In this document: positions 9,230 through 17,891 of the stretch, in pieces
Numbering within the stretch: the stretch's first letter is position 1
Layout of the letters: the number at the start of each line of letters is the position of its first letter
NCBI RefSeq assembly: GCF_022397915.1
Contig: NZ_JAKEUO010000006.1
Span: 182,371-246,370 of the forward strand
Length of the DNA: 64,000 nucleotides
Direction of reading: 5' to 3'
Source: Vibrio sp. Isolate34
Lineage (GTDB): Bacteria; Pseudomonadota; Gammaproteobacteria; Enterobacterales; Vibrionaceae
The notes under the pieces: model-generated
The model's input: the letters and a program-made list of their open reading frames with translations, nothing else
The model's database searches: none
Told to the model about the DNA's origin: nothing
Program-made: the position numbers and the translations under genes

Positions 9230-10603
9230 TTACTTCAACTTATCGCCAATGAGATACTCTAAAACCTTATCAATTCTTAGGTGTTGGCAAGGTTCATCAG
9301 AATGTTGCTCCATTGGCCTAAAGCTCGTGAAGTCAAACTGTTTGGTTTCCCAATACTGCTTGTTAGGCAGTTTGCGTGGCACCTCACCCGGATACATGGT
9401 TTGGGGAACGTTATCCAAAGTAACACCTTGCAGCGCAGGTACATTGTCCGAACCCGACGAGATATAACCTGCACTGGTCGCTTGAATAGACGCGATGCTC
9501 ATGCAACTCATATCGATATGTTCAAATGCTGCCTGTTGCCACGCAGGGTGTACCATCTGTTGTAACAGTGACACCAAGTTTGGATGCTGATCTGGTGTTA
9601 CATGATCGGCTTTGGTCGCTGCGAACAAGATCTTGTCTATCTTTGGTGCAAACAAGCGTCTTAAGATATTGCTTCGACCGTACTTAAAGCTCTTCAATAG
9701 CTGGTCAAGTGCGCCACGCATATCCATGAAAGAGTCATAACCTGCATTGAGTGGCTGCAAACAGTCCACCAGCACGATTTGTCTATCGAACGTCGCAAAG
9801 TGATTCTTATAGAACGCCTTAACGACCTTCTGTTGGTACTCTTCATAACGCGCTTTTAGCACAGCATAGTTACTTGTTTTTGAGAACTTACCTTCTGGTG
9901 CAGCACACGGGAAAAACTGCAACACAGGCGCTCCTTCAAGCTCACCCGGCAATACGAATCGACCCGGCTGTACCCAATGCAGTCCGTTACTTTTACAAGT
10001 ATGAAGGTACTGAGTGTAGCTATCGGCAATCGCGACCAGTTTCTTTTCGTCGGCTTCGGCTAACAAGTCGATGTCACCGCGCAGGGTATTCCACTCTTGC
10101 GAATAGGTTTCTCTGTCGCCTTTCAATGCTGCGAACTGGGACTGACTCCAAGTATCGAAATCCATATCCAGTAGTGGCAAATCGAGTAACCATTCGCCCG
10201 GATAATCAACGATGTCGAGATAAAGCGTGCTGTTTTTACTCAGCAGTTTCTTAGCACCTTTAGCCGGCTTATATTTGATCGCTAATCGAATTTCACTGAC
10301 ATCACGCGTCGGCACTGGCCATTCTGGTGGTTGAGAAGTGAGTGACTCCATCGCTTCATCGTACGAGAAACGGGGAATCATCATGTTGTGCTGCGGGATA
10401 CGCTTTGCGCCAATAATCCTTCCATCTCTCGCCGATGAAAGAAGCGGTAGATTTTTGTGAGTAGAGGTGTGGAGAAGCTGGTTAACCAACGAGGTAATGA
10501 AGGCTGTTTTACCCGCACGAGACAGGCCCGTAACCGCTACTCTAATGTGAGAATCCGTTCCTCTGCTTATAAAGTCACTCATTTCTTGAGTTAGGTGTTT
10601 CAT
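9230..10603 (-). CDS. ycjX: YcjX family P-loop NTPase
   Basis: 457 residues, with a Walker A motif GLSRAGKT at 26-33 and a DIVDYPGEW segment near residue 135 that resembles a GTPase switch-II/Walker B. Length and N-terminus match E. coli YcjX (~465). A GGAG ribosome site is 9 bases before the ATG. It is the first gene of the ycjX-ycjF pair. It is probably a cytoplasmic or membrane-peripheral nucleotide-binding protein working with YcjF; the biochemical role is unknown. Confidence 0.88.
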   Translation of the reverse strand: MKHLTQEMSDFISRGTDSHIRVAVTGLSRAGKTAFITSLVNQLLHTSTHKNLPLLSSARDGRIIGAKRIPQHNMMIPRFSYDEAMESLTSQPPEWPVPTRDVSEIRLAIKYKPAKGAKKLLSKNSTLYLDIVDYPGEWLLDLPLLDMDFDTWSQSQFAALKGDRETYSQEWNTLRGDIDLLAEADEKKLVAIADSYTQYLHTCKSNGLHWVQPGRFVLPGELEGAPVLQFFPCAAPEGKFSKTSNYAVLKARYEEYQQKVVKAFYKNHFATFDRQIVLVDCLQPLNAGYDSFMDMRGALDQLLKSFKYGRSNILRRLFAPKIDKILFAATKADHVTPDQHPNLVSLLQQMVHPAWQQAAFEHIDMSCMSIASIQATSAGYISSGSDNVPALQGVTLDNVPQTMYPGEVPRKLPNKQYWETKQFDFTSFRPMEQHSDEPCQHLRIDKVLEYLIGDKLK

Positions 10604-10754
10604 TTGAACGACTCCGTGATAAATAGGCTAGCTGATTATGATAATAGAGAGGCAAGCCTATGTTCTTTCCCTGTTGGGATAGTTTGTATGCTTTCGCTTT
10701 TCTTTTGCTTATGTTGGTGAGTATGCAATACCCATTCTTAATGCTAGATGAATA

Positions 10755-10788
10755 AAAGCCCCTGACTACATTCATAATCAGGGGCTTT
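10755..10788 (-). terminator. Terminator of small membrane gene
   Basis: An 11-bp stem (AAAGCCCCTGA / TCAGGGGCTTT) lies just past the stop of the 61-aa gene. On the minus strand it is followed by TTTTATT. Confidence 0.7.
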
Positions 10789-10810
10789 GAATTTTTTCGT
10801 TGATGTCGGA

Positions 10811-10996
10811 CTAATCGTCTTCTATCAGCTTGTAGATAACAAACAGTGTTATCTCAGAAATCAACCACAATACACATGTAATAGTTACGTATTTTTCGTT
10901 AAAGATGCTGATTCCGTGCAAGATCAAATCGTAACCAATGAAACTACCAATCACCACTGCCAAGATAATCTGTAGGATCTGAATAAAACGAGGCAT
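10811..10996 (-). CDS. Small two-helix membrane protein (61 aa)
   Basis: The protein has two hydrophobic helices (about residues 5-25 and 36-57) separated by a short polar turn, and an acidic C-terminus (IEDD). A purine-rich ribosome site (AGGAGAGAGG) precedes the ATG, and a terminator lies 23 bp past the stop, giving a complete single-gene unit. I recognise no family. It is likely an inner-membrane peptide. Confidence 0.65.
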   Translation of the reverse strand: MPRFIQILQIILAVVIGSFIGYDLILHGISIFNEKYVTITCVLWLISEITLFVIYKLIEDD

Positions 10997-11054
10997 TCCT
11001 CTCTCCTATGTTCTTATATCAAACGATGTGTTTATCACTATATCATTGATAATA

Positions 11055-11088
11055 AGACAAAAGTGCAGATAATGCTGCACTTTTGTCT
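11055..11088 (-). terminator. Terminator of the fumarase gene
   Basis: A perfect 14-bp stem (AGACAAAAGTGCAG and its complement, 6-base loop) begins 72 bp past the fumarase stop codon. Confidence 0.7.
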
Positions 11089-11160
11089 TTAACTTTCTGT
11101 CAAAATTTGCAATTCAAACAGTGAAGCCAACATCAATTACGATTTTTTGGCTTAGTTTAA

Positions 11161-12678
11161 TTAAGCTTTTTCAGCTTCAGCAATTTTCACTTTCCACGTG
11201 TCAGGGCCGATCTGGTGTGCGTTAGCACCCGTTGAATCAACCGCAACCGTTACTGGCATATCTTCAACTTCAAACTCGTAAATCGCTTCCATACCAAGAT
11301 CTTCAAACGCTACCACACGTGCTTTCTTGATTGCTTTCGCGACTAGGTAAGCAGCGCCACCTACAGCCATCAAGTAAACCGCTTTATGCTCTTTGATTGA
11401 TTCAACCGTAGCAGGACCACGCTCGGCTTTACCGATCATGCCCATGATGCCTGTTTCGTTTAGCATCATGTCTGTGAACTTATCCATACGTGTTGACGTT
11501 GTTGGACCCGCAGGACCTACCGCTTCATCGCCAACTGCATCAACAGGGCCAACGTAATATATGAACTTGCCTTTGAAATCAACGCCAGCTGGAAGGCCTT
11601 CGCCGCTTTCTAGCATGCCTTGGATACGTTTATGTGCTGCGTCACGACCGGTTAAGATCTTACCTGAAAGTAGAACAGTCTCACCTGTCTTCCACTCTTG
11701 TACGTCTTCTTTGGTTACTTCATCAAGGTTAACACGGCGTGTGTTTGCGCCCGCTTCCCAAGTGATGTCTGGCCACTCTTCTAGCTTAGGTGGCGTTAGC
11801 TCTGCTGGGCCGCTGCCATCTAGTGTGAAGTGAACGTGACGAGTCGCTGCACAGTTCGGAATTAGACAAACTGGCTTAGATGCTGCGTGTGTTGGTGCTG
11901 TTTTGATTTTTACATCTACCACAGTCGTTAGGCCGCCAAGACCTTGTGCACCAATACCCAGTTTGTTTACACGGTTGAAGATGTCTAAACGAAGCTCTTC
12001 TTCTGCGTTCTCAGGACCTTTCTCGATAAGCTCTTGGATATCGATGTGTTCCATTAAAGATTCTTTCGCAAGTACCGCTGCTTTTTCAGCTGTACCGCCG
12101 ATGCCTATGCCTAGCATACCCGGTGGACACCAGCCCGCCCCCATGGTTGGTAGCGTCTTCTCTACCCACTCTGCAATATCGTCAGAAGGGTTCAGCATAA
12201 CCATCTTAGTTTTGTTCTCAGAACCGCCGCCTTTCGCTGCGATTTGGATTTCAACTTTGTTGCCCGGAACCATATTAATGTGAACAACCGCTGGCGTGTT
12301 GTCTTTAGTATTAATTCGCTTACCTGCAGGGTCCATTAGGACAGATGCACGCAATGGGTTATCTGGGTTGTTGTAAGCTTGACGAACACCTTCATCAACC
12401 ATCTGTTGTACTGTTTGATCCGTTTCCCACCTAACATCCATACCGATGTTCACGAAACAAGTAACAATACCCGTATCCTGACAAATTGGACGATGACCTT
12501 CCGCAGACATACGCGAGTTAATAAGAATCTGAGCGATAGCATCTTTTGCTGCTTGGCTTTCTTCTTTCTCGTACGCTTTTTCTAGGGCTTGGACAAAGTC
12601 TAAAGGGTGATAATAAGAAATGTACTGAAGTGCGTCAGCGACACTGCTGATCACATCTTGCTTACGAATAACCGTCAT
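11161..12678 (-). CDS. fumA: Class I (iron-sulfur) fumarate hydratase
   Basis: 505 residues of the oxygen-sensitive [4Fe-4S] fumarase class, which interconverts fumarate and malate in the TCA cycle. The N-terminal alpha domain carries HRPICQDTG and AGWCPPG; LIPNCAATRHVHF supplies the third likely cluster cysteine. The C-terminal beta domain has the GPAGPTTSTRMD motif of class I fumarases and related hydro-lyases. It is about 40 residues shorter than E. coli FumA, but both domains are complete. It could equally be called fumB; the sequence does not separate them. It is monocistronic and divergent from pabB. Confidence 0.9.
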   Translation of the reverse strand: MTVIRKQDVISSVADALQYISYYHPLDFVQALEKAYEKEESQAAKDAIAQILINSRMSAEGHRPICQDTGIVTCFVNIGMDVRWETDQTVQQMVDEGVRQAYNNPDNPLRASVLMDPAGKRINTKDNTPAVVHINMVPGNKVEIQIAAKGGGSENKTKMVMLNPSDDIAEWVEKTLPTMGAGWCPPGMLGIGIGGTAEKAAVLAKESLMEHIDIQELIEKGPENAEEELRLDIFNRVNKLGIGAQGLGGLTTVVDVKIKTAPTHAASKPVCLIPNCAATRHVHFTLDGSGPAELTPPKLEEWPDITWEAGANTRRVNLDEVTKEDVQEWKTGETVLLSGKILTGRDAAHKRIQGMLESGEGLPAGVDFKGKFIYYVGPVDAVGDEAVGPAGPTTSTRMDKFTDMMLNETGIMGMIGKAERGPATVESIKEHKAVYLMAVGGAAYLVAKAIKKARVVAFEDLGMEAIYEFEVEDMPVTVAVDSTGANAHQIGPDTWKVKIAEAEKA

Positions 12679-12932
12679 TGCATGCCTCTTTATTGTTCTG
12701 GTTCCATGTGGGATCTTGGTTTAACTGTTTTTGTCTAACCGAATTAGTTGGCTTAGCTTTTTATTATGTTGAGCTGTATTTAGTTGCTGTAGCAATCGCT
12801 TGCATAGCTTTAAACTAAACCATGTGGTTTGCACCGTTCTAATCAAGAACCCATTTTATTTTCAATTTATGATACTCTTGCTTCCTCTCACACGCCATGC
12901 AGTGATCGAACTCTTTGTCACAAATTAAACAA

Positions 12933-14306
12933 ATGAATAACAACGAATTTCGCTCTATCCAAATCAAGCCGCTTGAATATCAATCAACTTTAGCTAAACA
13001 GCTGTTTTCTCATATTGAAAGCCTGCCGTGGGCAATGCTATTACGCTCTGCCTCAGAAAGCCATGTTGATAGTCGATACGACATTTTAGTTGCTCAACCC
13101 ATCGCCACCTTTGAAACGATCGGTGCAAAAACCACCGTTAATGTTAATGAGACGTGCGAGGTTTCAGAGTCTGATCCTTTCGAACTACTCGACCAATATC
13201 AGCAGCAATTATTACCTGCAACCAAAGACCATCCTGAATTGCCATTCGTTGGCGGCGCATTGGGCTATTTTAGCTACGATTTAGGCCGTAGAGTGGAAAC
13301 GCTTCCGTCTCTGGCAAAGCGTGATATTGAAGCGCCCGACATGGCGGTTGGTTTGTATGAATGGGCAATCGTGGTTGATCACAAGCTTAAAACAGCGTGT
13401 GTGGTTGGACAGAATATCGAGGCTCACTGGAATTGGTTATCTGAGCAGCAAGAAAAGCCTCACGCAGCAGAATTTAGCCTAACGACACCGTGGCAATCGA
13501 ACATGAGCGAACAGAGCTATGCGGACAAGTTCGATAGCGTTCAAGAATACCTGCTTTCTGGTGACTGTTATCAGATCAACTTGGCTCAGCGCTTCAATGC
13601 CAAATACCAAGGCAGCGAATGGCTTGCCTATGAAAAGCTAGAACAGTATAACTCGGCGCCATTTTCTGGTTTTATCCGTTTAGCCAACAGTGCCATCATC
13701 AGTGTCTCACCCGAGCGTTTCTTAGAACTTAAAGACAACGTGATTGAGACTAAGCCGATTAAAGGCACACGCCCTCGTTCTGACGACCACGTAATTGATG
13801 ATGCGAACGCACAAGACTTAGCCAGTGCCGATAAAGATCAGGCTGAAAACCTGATGATTGTCGACCTACTTCGTAACGACATAGGCCGAGTGGCAAAACC
13901 GGGCACCGTTCACGTTCCTAAACTGTTCGATATTGAAAGCTTCCCCGCAGTACACCACCTAGTGAGCACAATACGAGCTGACCTGGACTATCAGTACTCA
14001 GCAACGGATCTGTTGAGAGCTTGTTTCCCGGGCGGTTCGATTACTGGCGCACCGAAAGTTCGTGCCATGCAGATCATTGAAGAATTAGAACCTCATCGTC
14101 GCTCTGCTTATTGCGGCAGTATCGGTTACATCAGTCGACACGGCAGAATGGATACCAGCATCACCATTCGTACCTTAGTAGCAGAGAACAACACGCTTTA
14201 TGCTTGGGCTGGCGGTGGTGTGGTGTTTGATAGTGATTGCGCTTCTGAATACCAAGAGACGCTAGACAAGCTAAGCCGTATCCTACCTGTGCTTGAGGAG
14301 TGCTAA
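12933..14306 (+). CDS. pabB: Aminodeoxychorismate synthase component I
   Basis: 457 residues from the chosen ATG; E. coli PabB has 453. With PabA it converts chorismate and glutamine to 4-amino-4-deoxychorismate for folate. The chorismate-binding domain has PIKGTRPR, with the lysine that marks PabB where TrpE has alanine, and NLMIVDLLRNDIGR, FPGGSITGAPK and the DTSITIRT segment. SLPWAMLL near the N-terminus is also PabB-like. An in-frame TTG at 12915 would add six residues. Neither start has a good ribosome site, so ATG is preferred by length. Confidence 0.92.
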   Translation: MNNNEFRSIQIKPLEYQSTLAKQLFSHIESLPWAMLLRSASESHVDSRYDILVAQPIATFETIGAKTTVNVNETCEVSESDPFELLDQYQQQLLPATKDHPELPFVGGALGYFSYDLGRRVETLPSLAKRDIEAPDMAVGLYEWAIVVDHKLKTACVVGQNIEAHWNWLSEQQEKPHAAEFSLTTPWQSNMSEQSYADKFDSVQEYLLSGDCYQINLAQRFNAKYQGSEWLAYEKLEQYNSAPFSGFIRLANSAIISVSPERFLELKDNVIETKPIKGTRPRSDDHVIDDANAQDLASADKDQAENLMIVDLLRNDIGRVAKPGTVHVPKLFDIESFPAVHHLVSTIRADLDYQYSATDLLRACFPGGSITGAPKVRAMQIIEELEPHRRSAYCGSIGYISRHGRMDTSITIRTLVAENNTLYAWAGGGVVFDSDCASEYQETLDKLSRILPVLEEC

Positions 14307-14331
14307 GTTAAGTAAACGCTAAAAGCATAAG

Positions 14332-14368
14332 AAAGCCGAAGTCATCTAAGTGATCACTTCGGCTTTTT
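14332..14368 (+). terminator. Terminator between convergent pabB and kinase
   Basis: The stem AAAGCCGAAGT / ACTTCGGCTTT is followed by TTT. It lies between two convergent genes and can serve both strands. Confidence 0.8.
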
Positions 14369-14395
14369 AGTCTCTCACATAATATATGGATACCG

Positions 14396-16114
14396 TCAGG
14401 CGGCATTGGACGGTGTCATGCCCCACTTTTTAAGCATCTCTTTTAGGTCATTGGCGGTGTATGGCTTACTCAAAATGTCATCCATCCCACACTTGATGCA
14501 ACGCTCTCGCTCTTCTAAAGTGGTTCCGGCAGTCAGTGCCACAATCGATTTGGCGTAACCTTTCTCTCTGAGCTTTTCTGTCGCCTCAAAGCCGTCCATG
14601 ACGGGCATTCTGCAATCCATAAATACGATGTCATATTCATTGTCTGATGCGAGTTCTAACCCCTCTATACCATTGCTGGCTATCGCGGGTTCTATTTCAT
14701 GTTTGCGCAGCATCTGTTGGATGATGATCTGATTCATCTTAATATCATCGACCACCAGCACTTTAAGTAGAGACAGCTCTACCTCAGATTCAAAGCCTTT
14801 CGATACTTGGTCACTCTCTGTTGGTATATCGACCACTTGTAGCGGAATCGAGATAGTAAAGGTGGTGCCAGAACCTACAACACTGGTCACCCCAATATCA
14901 CCATTCATCAGAGCGACTAACTTTCGACAGATAGCCAAACCCAACCCAGTACCTTCATAGTTTCGGCTACTTGAGTTATCCGCCTGTGTAAAAGGTTCGA
15001 AGAGTGTTTTATGGGCAGACTCGGCAATCCCAACCCCTGTATCTTCTACCGAGAAAACGAAATTCTTGTTGTCCCACTCAATATCAACATTCACATGTCC
15101 TTCTTCCGTAAATTTAATCGCATTACCAATCAAGTTTACAAACAGTTGAGTGATACGTTCTAAATCTCCCCAGAAATGGGAAGGCACGTTCGGTGCGACA
15201 GTAATATTGAATTCAAGCTGCTTTTCTGTTGCTCGATTGACGAAGACACTTTCAATCGTGTTCCTTAGAGCATGCAGCGAAAACTTCTTCGGAATCAGCT
15301 CCAACATCCCAGCATTAATTTTACTGTAATCGAGTAGATCATTAATGATGGTTCTTAGAAATTCGCCAGACTGGCTTAGGTTATTCACTATCTCACGCTG
15401 AGAGCTGTTCAGTTCGGTGTCGCTGATCAATTCGGCACTGCCTAATAAACCATTAAGCGGTGTTCTCAATTCGTGGTTAATCATGGCTACGAAATCACGC
15501 GTCGCCCTTTCAGACTCTTCCGCCCGTTTACGTGATTCAATATTTCGGTTGATTGCCAGCTGGTGGGTTAAAGCACTGCAAATAAGGTCGGTCACCAATA
15601 ACAGTTGGCTTTGAATAAATTCGTAATCTTGGTCGAGCAACCGAACCTGGACGATTAATACGCCGACAATTACGTTCTCAACTTCTAGCGGCACACTGAG
15701 TAGGTTGCCTTGCCAATGAGGCTCTTGAATGTCTTGTGTTGGTGCCTCGACGGTTCCATCACCATAGTCGTTAGTTTGCAACTGGGGCAGTAGCTTAGGA
15801 GGCAAGATCAAACGACTGGCTTCAATTAAGTAACTGTTGGTCACGTTCGTTGTAAGCTCGGAAAGCATCACATCGTTAAGGTCGTTTCTGAGAAAGGCGC
15901 GCCCGAAGTCGATCAACAAGTTGTCGATCTGTTCCTGAAACTCAATACGACGTATGTTCGCATTCGAACGCTTCTCTAGCTGGCGCAGTGCAAGCTCAAG
16001 CTGCTGGTTAGCCTCAAAGAGCTCCAGGCTTTTTTGTTCCAACAGCTTTTCAGCTTCTTTTCTAGCACCCACTTGCCGCTTCAATTTCTTTTCTAGAGCG
16101 GTTAGTAAACTCAT
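14396..16114 (-). CDS. H-NOX-associated hybrid sensor histidine kinase
   Basis: 572 residues with no membrane segment. The order is a coiled coil (1-60), a GAF-like sensor region (60-185), HisKA with the phosphorylated His in NHELRTPLNG (H214), an HATPase domain with N box (NLIGNAIKF, ~327) and G boxes (EDTGVGIAE, GTGLGLAICR), and a receiver with VVDD at ~454 and phospho-Asp D500 in FMDCRMP. No HPt domain follows. It starts 1 base after the H-NOX stop, so the two form one unit. The closest described role I know is V. harveyi HqsK, an H-NOX partner kinase that feeds the quorum phosphorelay through LuxU; assignment to that pathway is inference. Confidence 0.88.
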   Translation of the reverse strand: MSLLTALEKKLKRQVGARKEAEKLLEQKSLELFEANQQLELALRQLEKRSNANIRRIEFQEQIDNLLIDFGRAFLRNDLNDVMLSELTTNVTNSYLIEASRLILPPKLLPQLQTNDYGDGTVEAPTQDIQEPHWQGNLLSVPLEVENVIVGVLIVQVRLLDQDYEFIQSQLLLVTDLICSALTHQLAINRNIESRKRAEESERATRDFVAMINHELRTPLNGLLGSAELISDTELNSSQREIVNNLSQSGEFLRTIINDLLDYSKINAGMLELIPKKFSLHALRNTIESVFVNRATEKQLEFNITVAPNVPSHFWGDLERITQLFVNLIGNAIKFTEEGHVNVDIEWDNKNFVFSVEDTGVGIAESAHKTLFEPFTQADNSSSRNYEGTGLGLAICRKLVALMNGDIGVTSVVGSGTTFTISIPLQVVDIPTESDQVSKGFESEVELSLLKVLVVDDIKMNQIIIQQMLRKHEIEPAIASNGIEGLELASDNEYDIVFMDCRMPVMDGFEATEKLREKGYAKSIVALTAGTTLEERERCIKCGMDDILSKPYTANDLKEMLKKWGMTPSNAA

Positions 16115-16115
16115 A

Positions 16116-16658
16116 TTACTTTTCTACTTTCAGATTAAACCTAACCACACTTTGGTCATCATTCTGAGGTGTCATCTCTACAACAATGGATTCGCCATGG
16201 TGTTCGGCACAACCCTCGATGAGCCCAAGGCATACATGCGACATACATCTTGCACTTTTATAGTCAAAAACAAGCTGTGCTTCTGTTGTCGTGATAAAGC
16301 TAAACTCCGGTGGCTCAGCGTCTGGGTAGAGCTTTTTCACTTCAACGTGAATGTAACGCTCAACGTGCTGAATAAATTGGAACGTCGTGTTGCTGTGTTT
16401 GAGACTCGCTTTATTAGGAATTGAAGCCAATAGATTCTTAAACACCGATTGGCCAAACACGCGTTGTAAACTGGCTGCGTCAATATCCGTTTTTTTACTG
16501 AGGTTCATGATGAGCTTAACGAGATCTTTGTGGTCATAACTACCAACCGACGTATAGACCCCTTCATCTTCCGACATTTCTAGCACTTCTTCCAAAAGCT
16601 CTAAACCGAACTTATCTTCAACAAGTTCTAAGAATTCGGTGAATATGATTCCTTTCAT
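16116..16658 (-). CDS. hnoX: Heme nitric oxide-binding protein (H-NOX)
   Basis: 180 residues starting MKGIIFTEFL, the usual start of bacterial H-NOX proteins. The proximal heme ligand is the His of RYIHVEVKKLYPDA (H104), and the porphyrin-binding YxSxR motif is Y133-K-S-A-R137. Several Cys and His residues follow (138-154), in the zone where some family members bind zinc or act in redox. No distal tyrosine is evident, so it is more likely an NO sensor than an O2 sensor. It is the first gene of the two-gene unit with the hybrid kinase, whose activity it presumably gates. Confidence 0.92.
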   Translation of the reverse strand: MKGIIFTEFLELVEDKFGLELLEEVLEMSEDEGVYTSVGSYDHKDLVKLIMNLSKKTDIDAASLQRVFGQSVFKNLLASIPNKASLKHSNTTFQFIQHVERYIHVEVKKLYPDAEPPEFSFITTTEAQLVFDYKSARCMSHVCLGLIEGCAEHHGESIVVEMTPQNDDQSVVRFNLKVEK

Positions 16659-16982
16659 TTCATACCTTTTGATCTATTTCTTTTTAGAATGAGCCACTAA
16701 GTTGTTGTTATCAAATTCTTAATCAAAAAATATGCGTTTTATTGCTCTTTTTTATGACATTGATAACGCTTACCTGCTCATATGCCCATATTGAATATAG
16801 CAAAAACCGAGAATTTGAAACAAAAAGCTGATTCATAAGTGGTTAACTTCCAAGATAGACAGGTTTGATACTCAAACAGACCCGCTGTGTTAACTAATTA
16901 GACCCGATTTACACCAAGATTGGCGTTAGCTTAGGGGTTATGCCTATACTTAAAGGCATAATAATCAATATATTGGCATGAT
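16659..16982. other. Divergent intergenic region hnoX / nudL
   Basis: A 324-bp AT-rich region that should hold promoters for both genes. I find no clear NO-responsive operator. An inverted repeat at its right end is listed separately. Confidence 0.5.
16938..16961 (+). promoter_or_regulatory. Inverted repeat over a possible -10 box of nudL
   Basis: TTATGCCT and AGGCATAA are 8-bp perfect arms 8 bp apart, ending 21 bp before the nudL ATG. A -10-like TATACT (16945-16950) overlaps the left arm, so this may be a repressor operator. The -35 is poor. Confidence 0.35.
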
Positions 16983-17582
16983 ATGAACCGAGATAACTTC
17001 CTTCAACAGTTCCAACTTAACCCTACCGTTGGCTACCACCCTGAGTCTGTAGAGCGTGTTTCCCACATCAGTGGAGAAGAACTTCGCAAAGCGGCTGTCG
17101 TGGTTGGTTTAGTTGAAAGAGAAGATGGTTTACACGTCATTTTTACTAAAAGAGCAGCACACCTTAAGCACCACCCTGGTCAAGTCAGTTTTCCGGGAGG
17201 TAAACATGAGCTGTCAGACCCTTCAATGCAATTTACCGCGCTAAGAGAGCTGCACGAAGAAGTCGGAATTCGTTCCGACCAAGTGAAAATTGTCGGCCAA
17301 CTCCCTGCTTTAAATACCATTAGTAAATTTTCAGTAACACCGATTGTGGCCATGGTCGATCCAAACTATGAAGCCGTCATCGACGAGAACGAAGTTGCCT
17401 CGATTTTCGAGGTTCCCGCCACTTATGTTTTAGACCAAGCGAAATTACACAGCCACTTGGTCAACTTTAAGCAAATCAAGCATCGTGTATTTGCCATGCC
17501 CTTCGAAGAGCACCTAATTTGGGGTGTTACAGCACAAATCATCCAATCAATGCAGCAGCACGTAGTGCAACAAGTTACATAG
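16983..17582 (+). CDS. nudL: CoA pyrophosphatase (Nudix hydrolase NudL)
   Basis: 199 residues with a Nudix box, GGKHELSDPS followed by ALRELHEEVGI, about residues 75-99. It is preceded by the segment typical of CoA-type Nudix enzymes (TKRAAHLKHHPGQVSFPGG). The family hydrolyses CoA and CoA derivatives to 3',5'-ADP and 4'-phosphopantetheine with divalent metals. It stands alone between hnoX and sdaC, with no terminator that I can see. Confidence 0.88.
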   Translation: MNRDNFLQQFQLNPTVGYHPESVERVSHISGEELRKAAVVVGLVEREDGLHVIFTKRAAHLKHHPGQVSFPGGKHELSDPSMQFTALRELHEEVGIRSDQVKIVGQLPALNTISKFSVTPIVAMVDPNYEAVIDENEVASIFEVPATYVLDQAKLHSHLVNFKQIKHRVFAMPFEEHLIWGVTAQIIQSMQQHVVQQVT

Positions 17583-17891
17583 AAACTACGTTTTGTTTAA
17601 TCCCTGTTAACAAATCGCAAGCTTTGTATGGAACAGAATTATTAATGCAATTTTACGCAAACGTTTACCTGCCATAGATCTATACAACTCGCCCTTTAGC
17701 ATAAAAAAAACTAATGACAGGCATAAACATAAATCATCTGTGGCACGCTATTTTCGTGATCAAAAATCCGTTTTTCGCATATCATGTGACACGCCGTTTC
17801 ATTACATGATTTAGATCTATTTTTTACAGACGAAAATACTGCAGAATTAGCCCCGACTTATTTCCTGTTCCCAAAAAATGAGTAATTTAAC
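17583..17891. other. Intergenic region upstream of sdaC
   Basis: 309 bp, AT-rich. It contains a PurR-like operator (listed separately). I see no unambiguous CRP site or -35/-10 pair. Confidence 0.5.
17655..17670 (+). promoter_or_regulatory. Candidate PurR operator upstream of sdaC
   Basis: ACGCAAACGTTTACCT fits every fixed position of the consensus ANGCAANCGNTTNCNT for the purine repressor. It is 221 bp before the sdaC ATG. Other LacI-family repressors share the central CG palindrome, so the identity of the regulator is inferred. Confidence 0.5.

Noticed and set aside
10575..10775. 66-codon minus-strand frame overlapping the ycjX start
   Set aside because: It crosses a clear terminator hairpin at 10755-10788 and overlaps the ycjX start and ribosome site.
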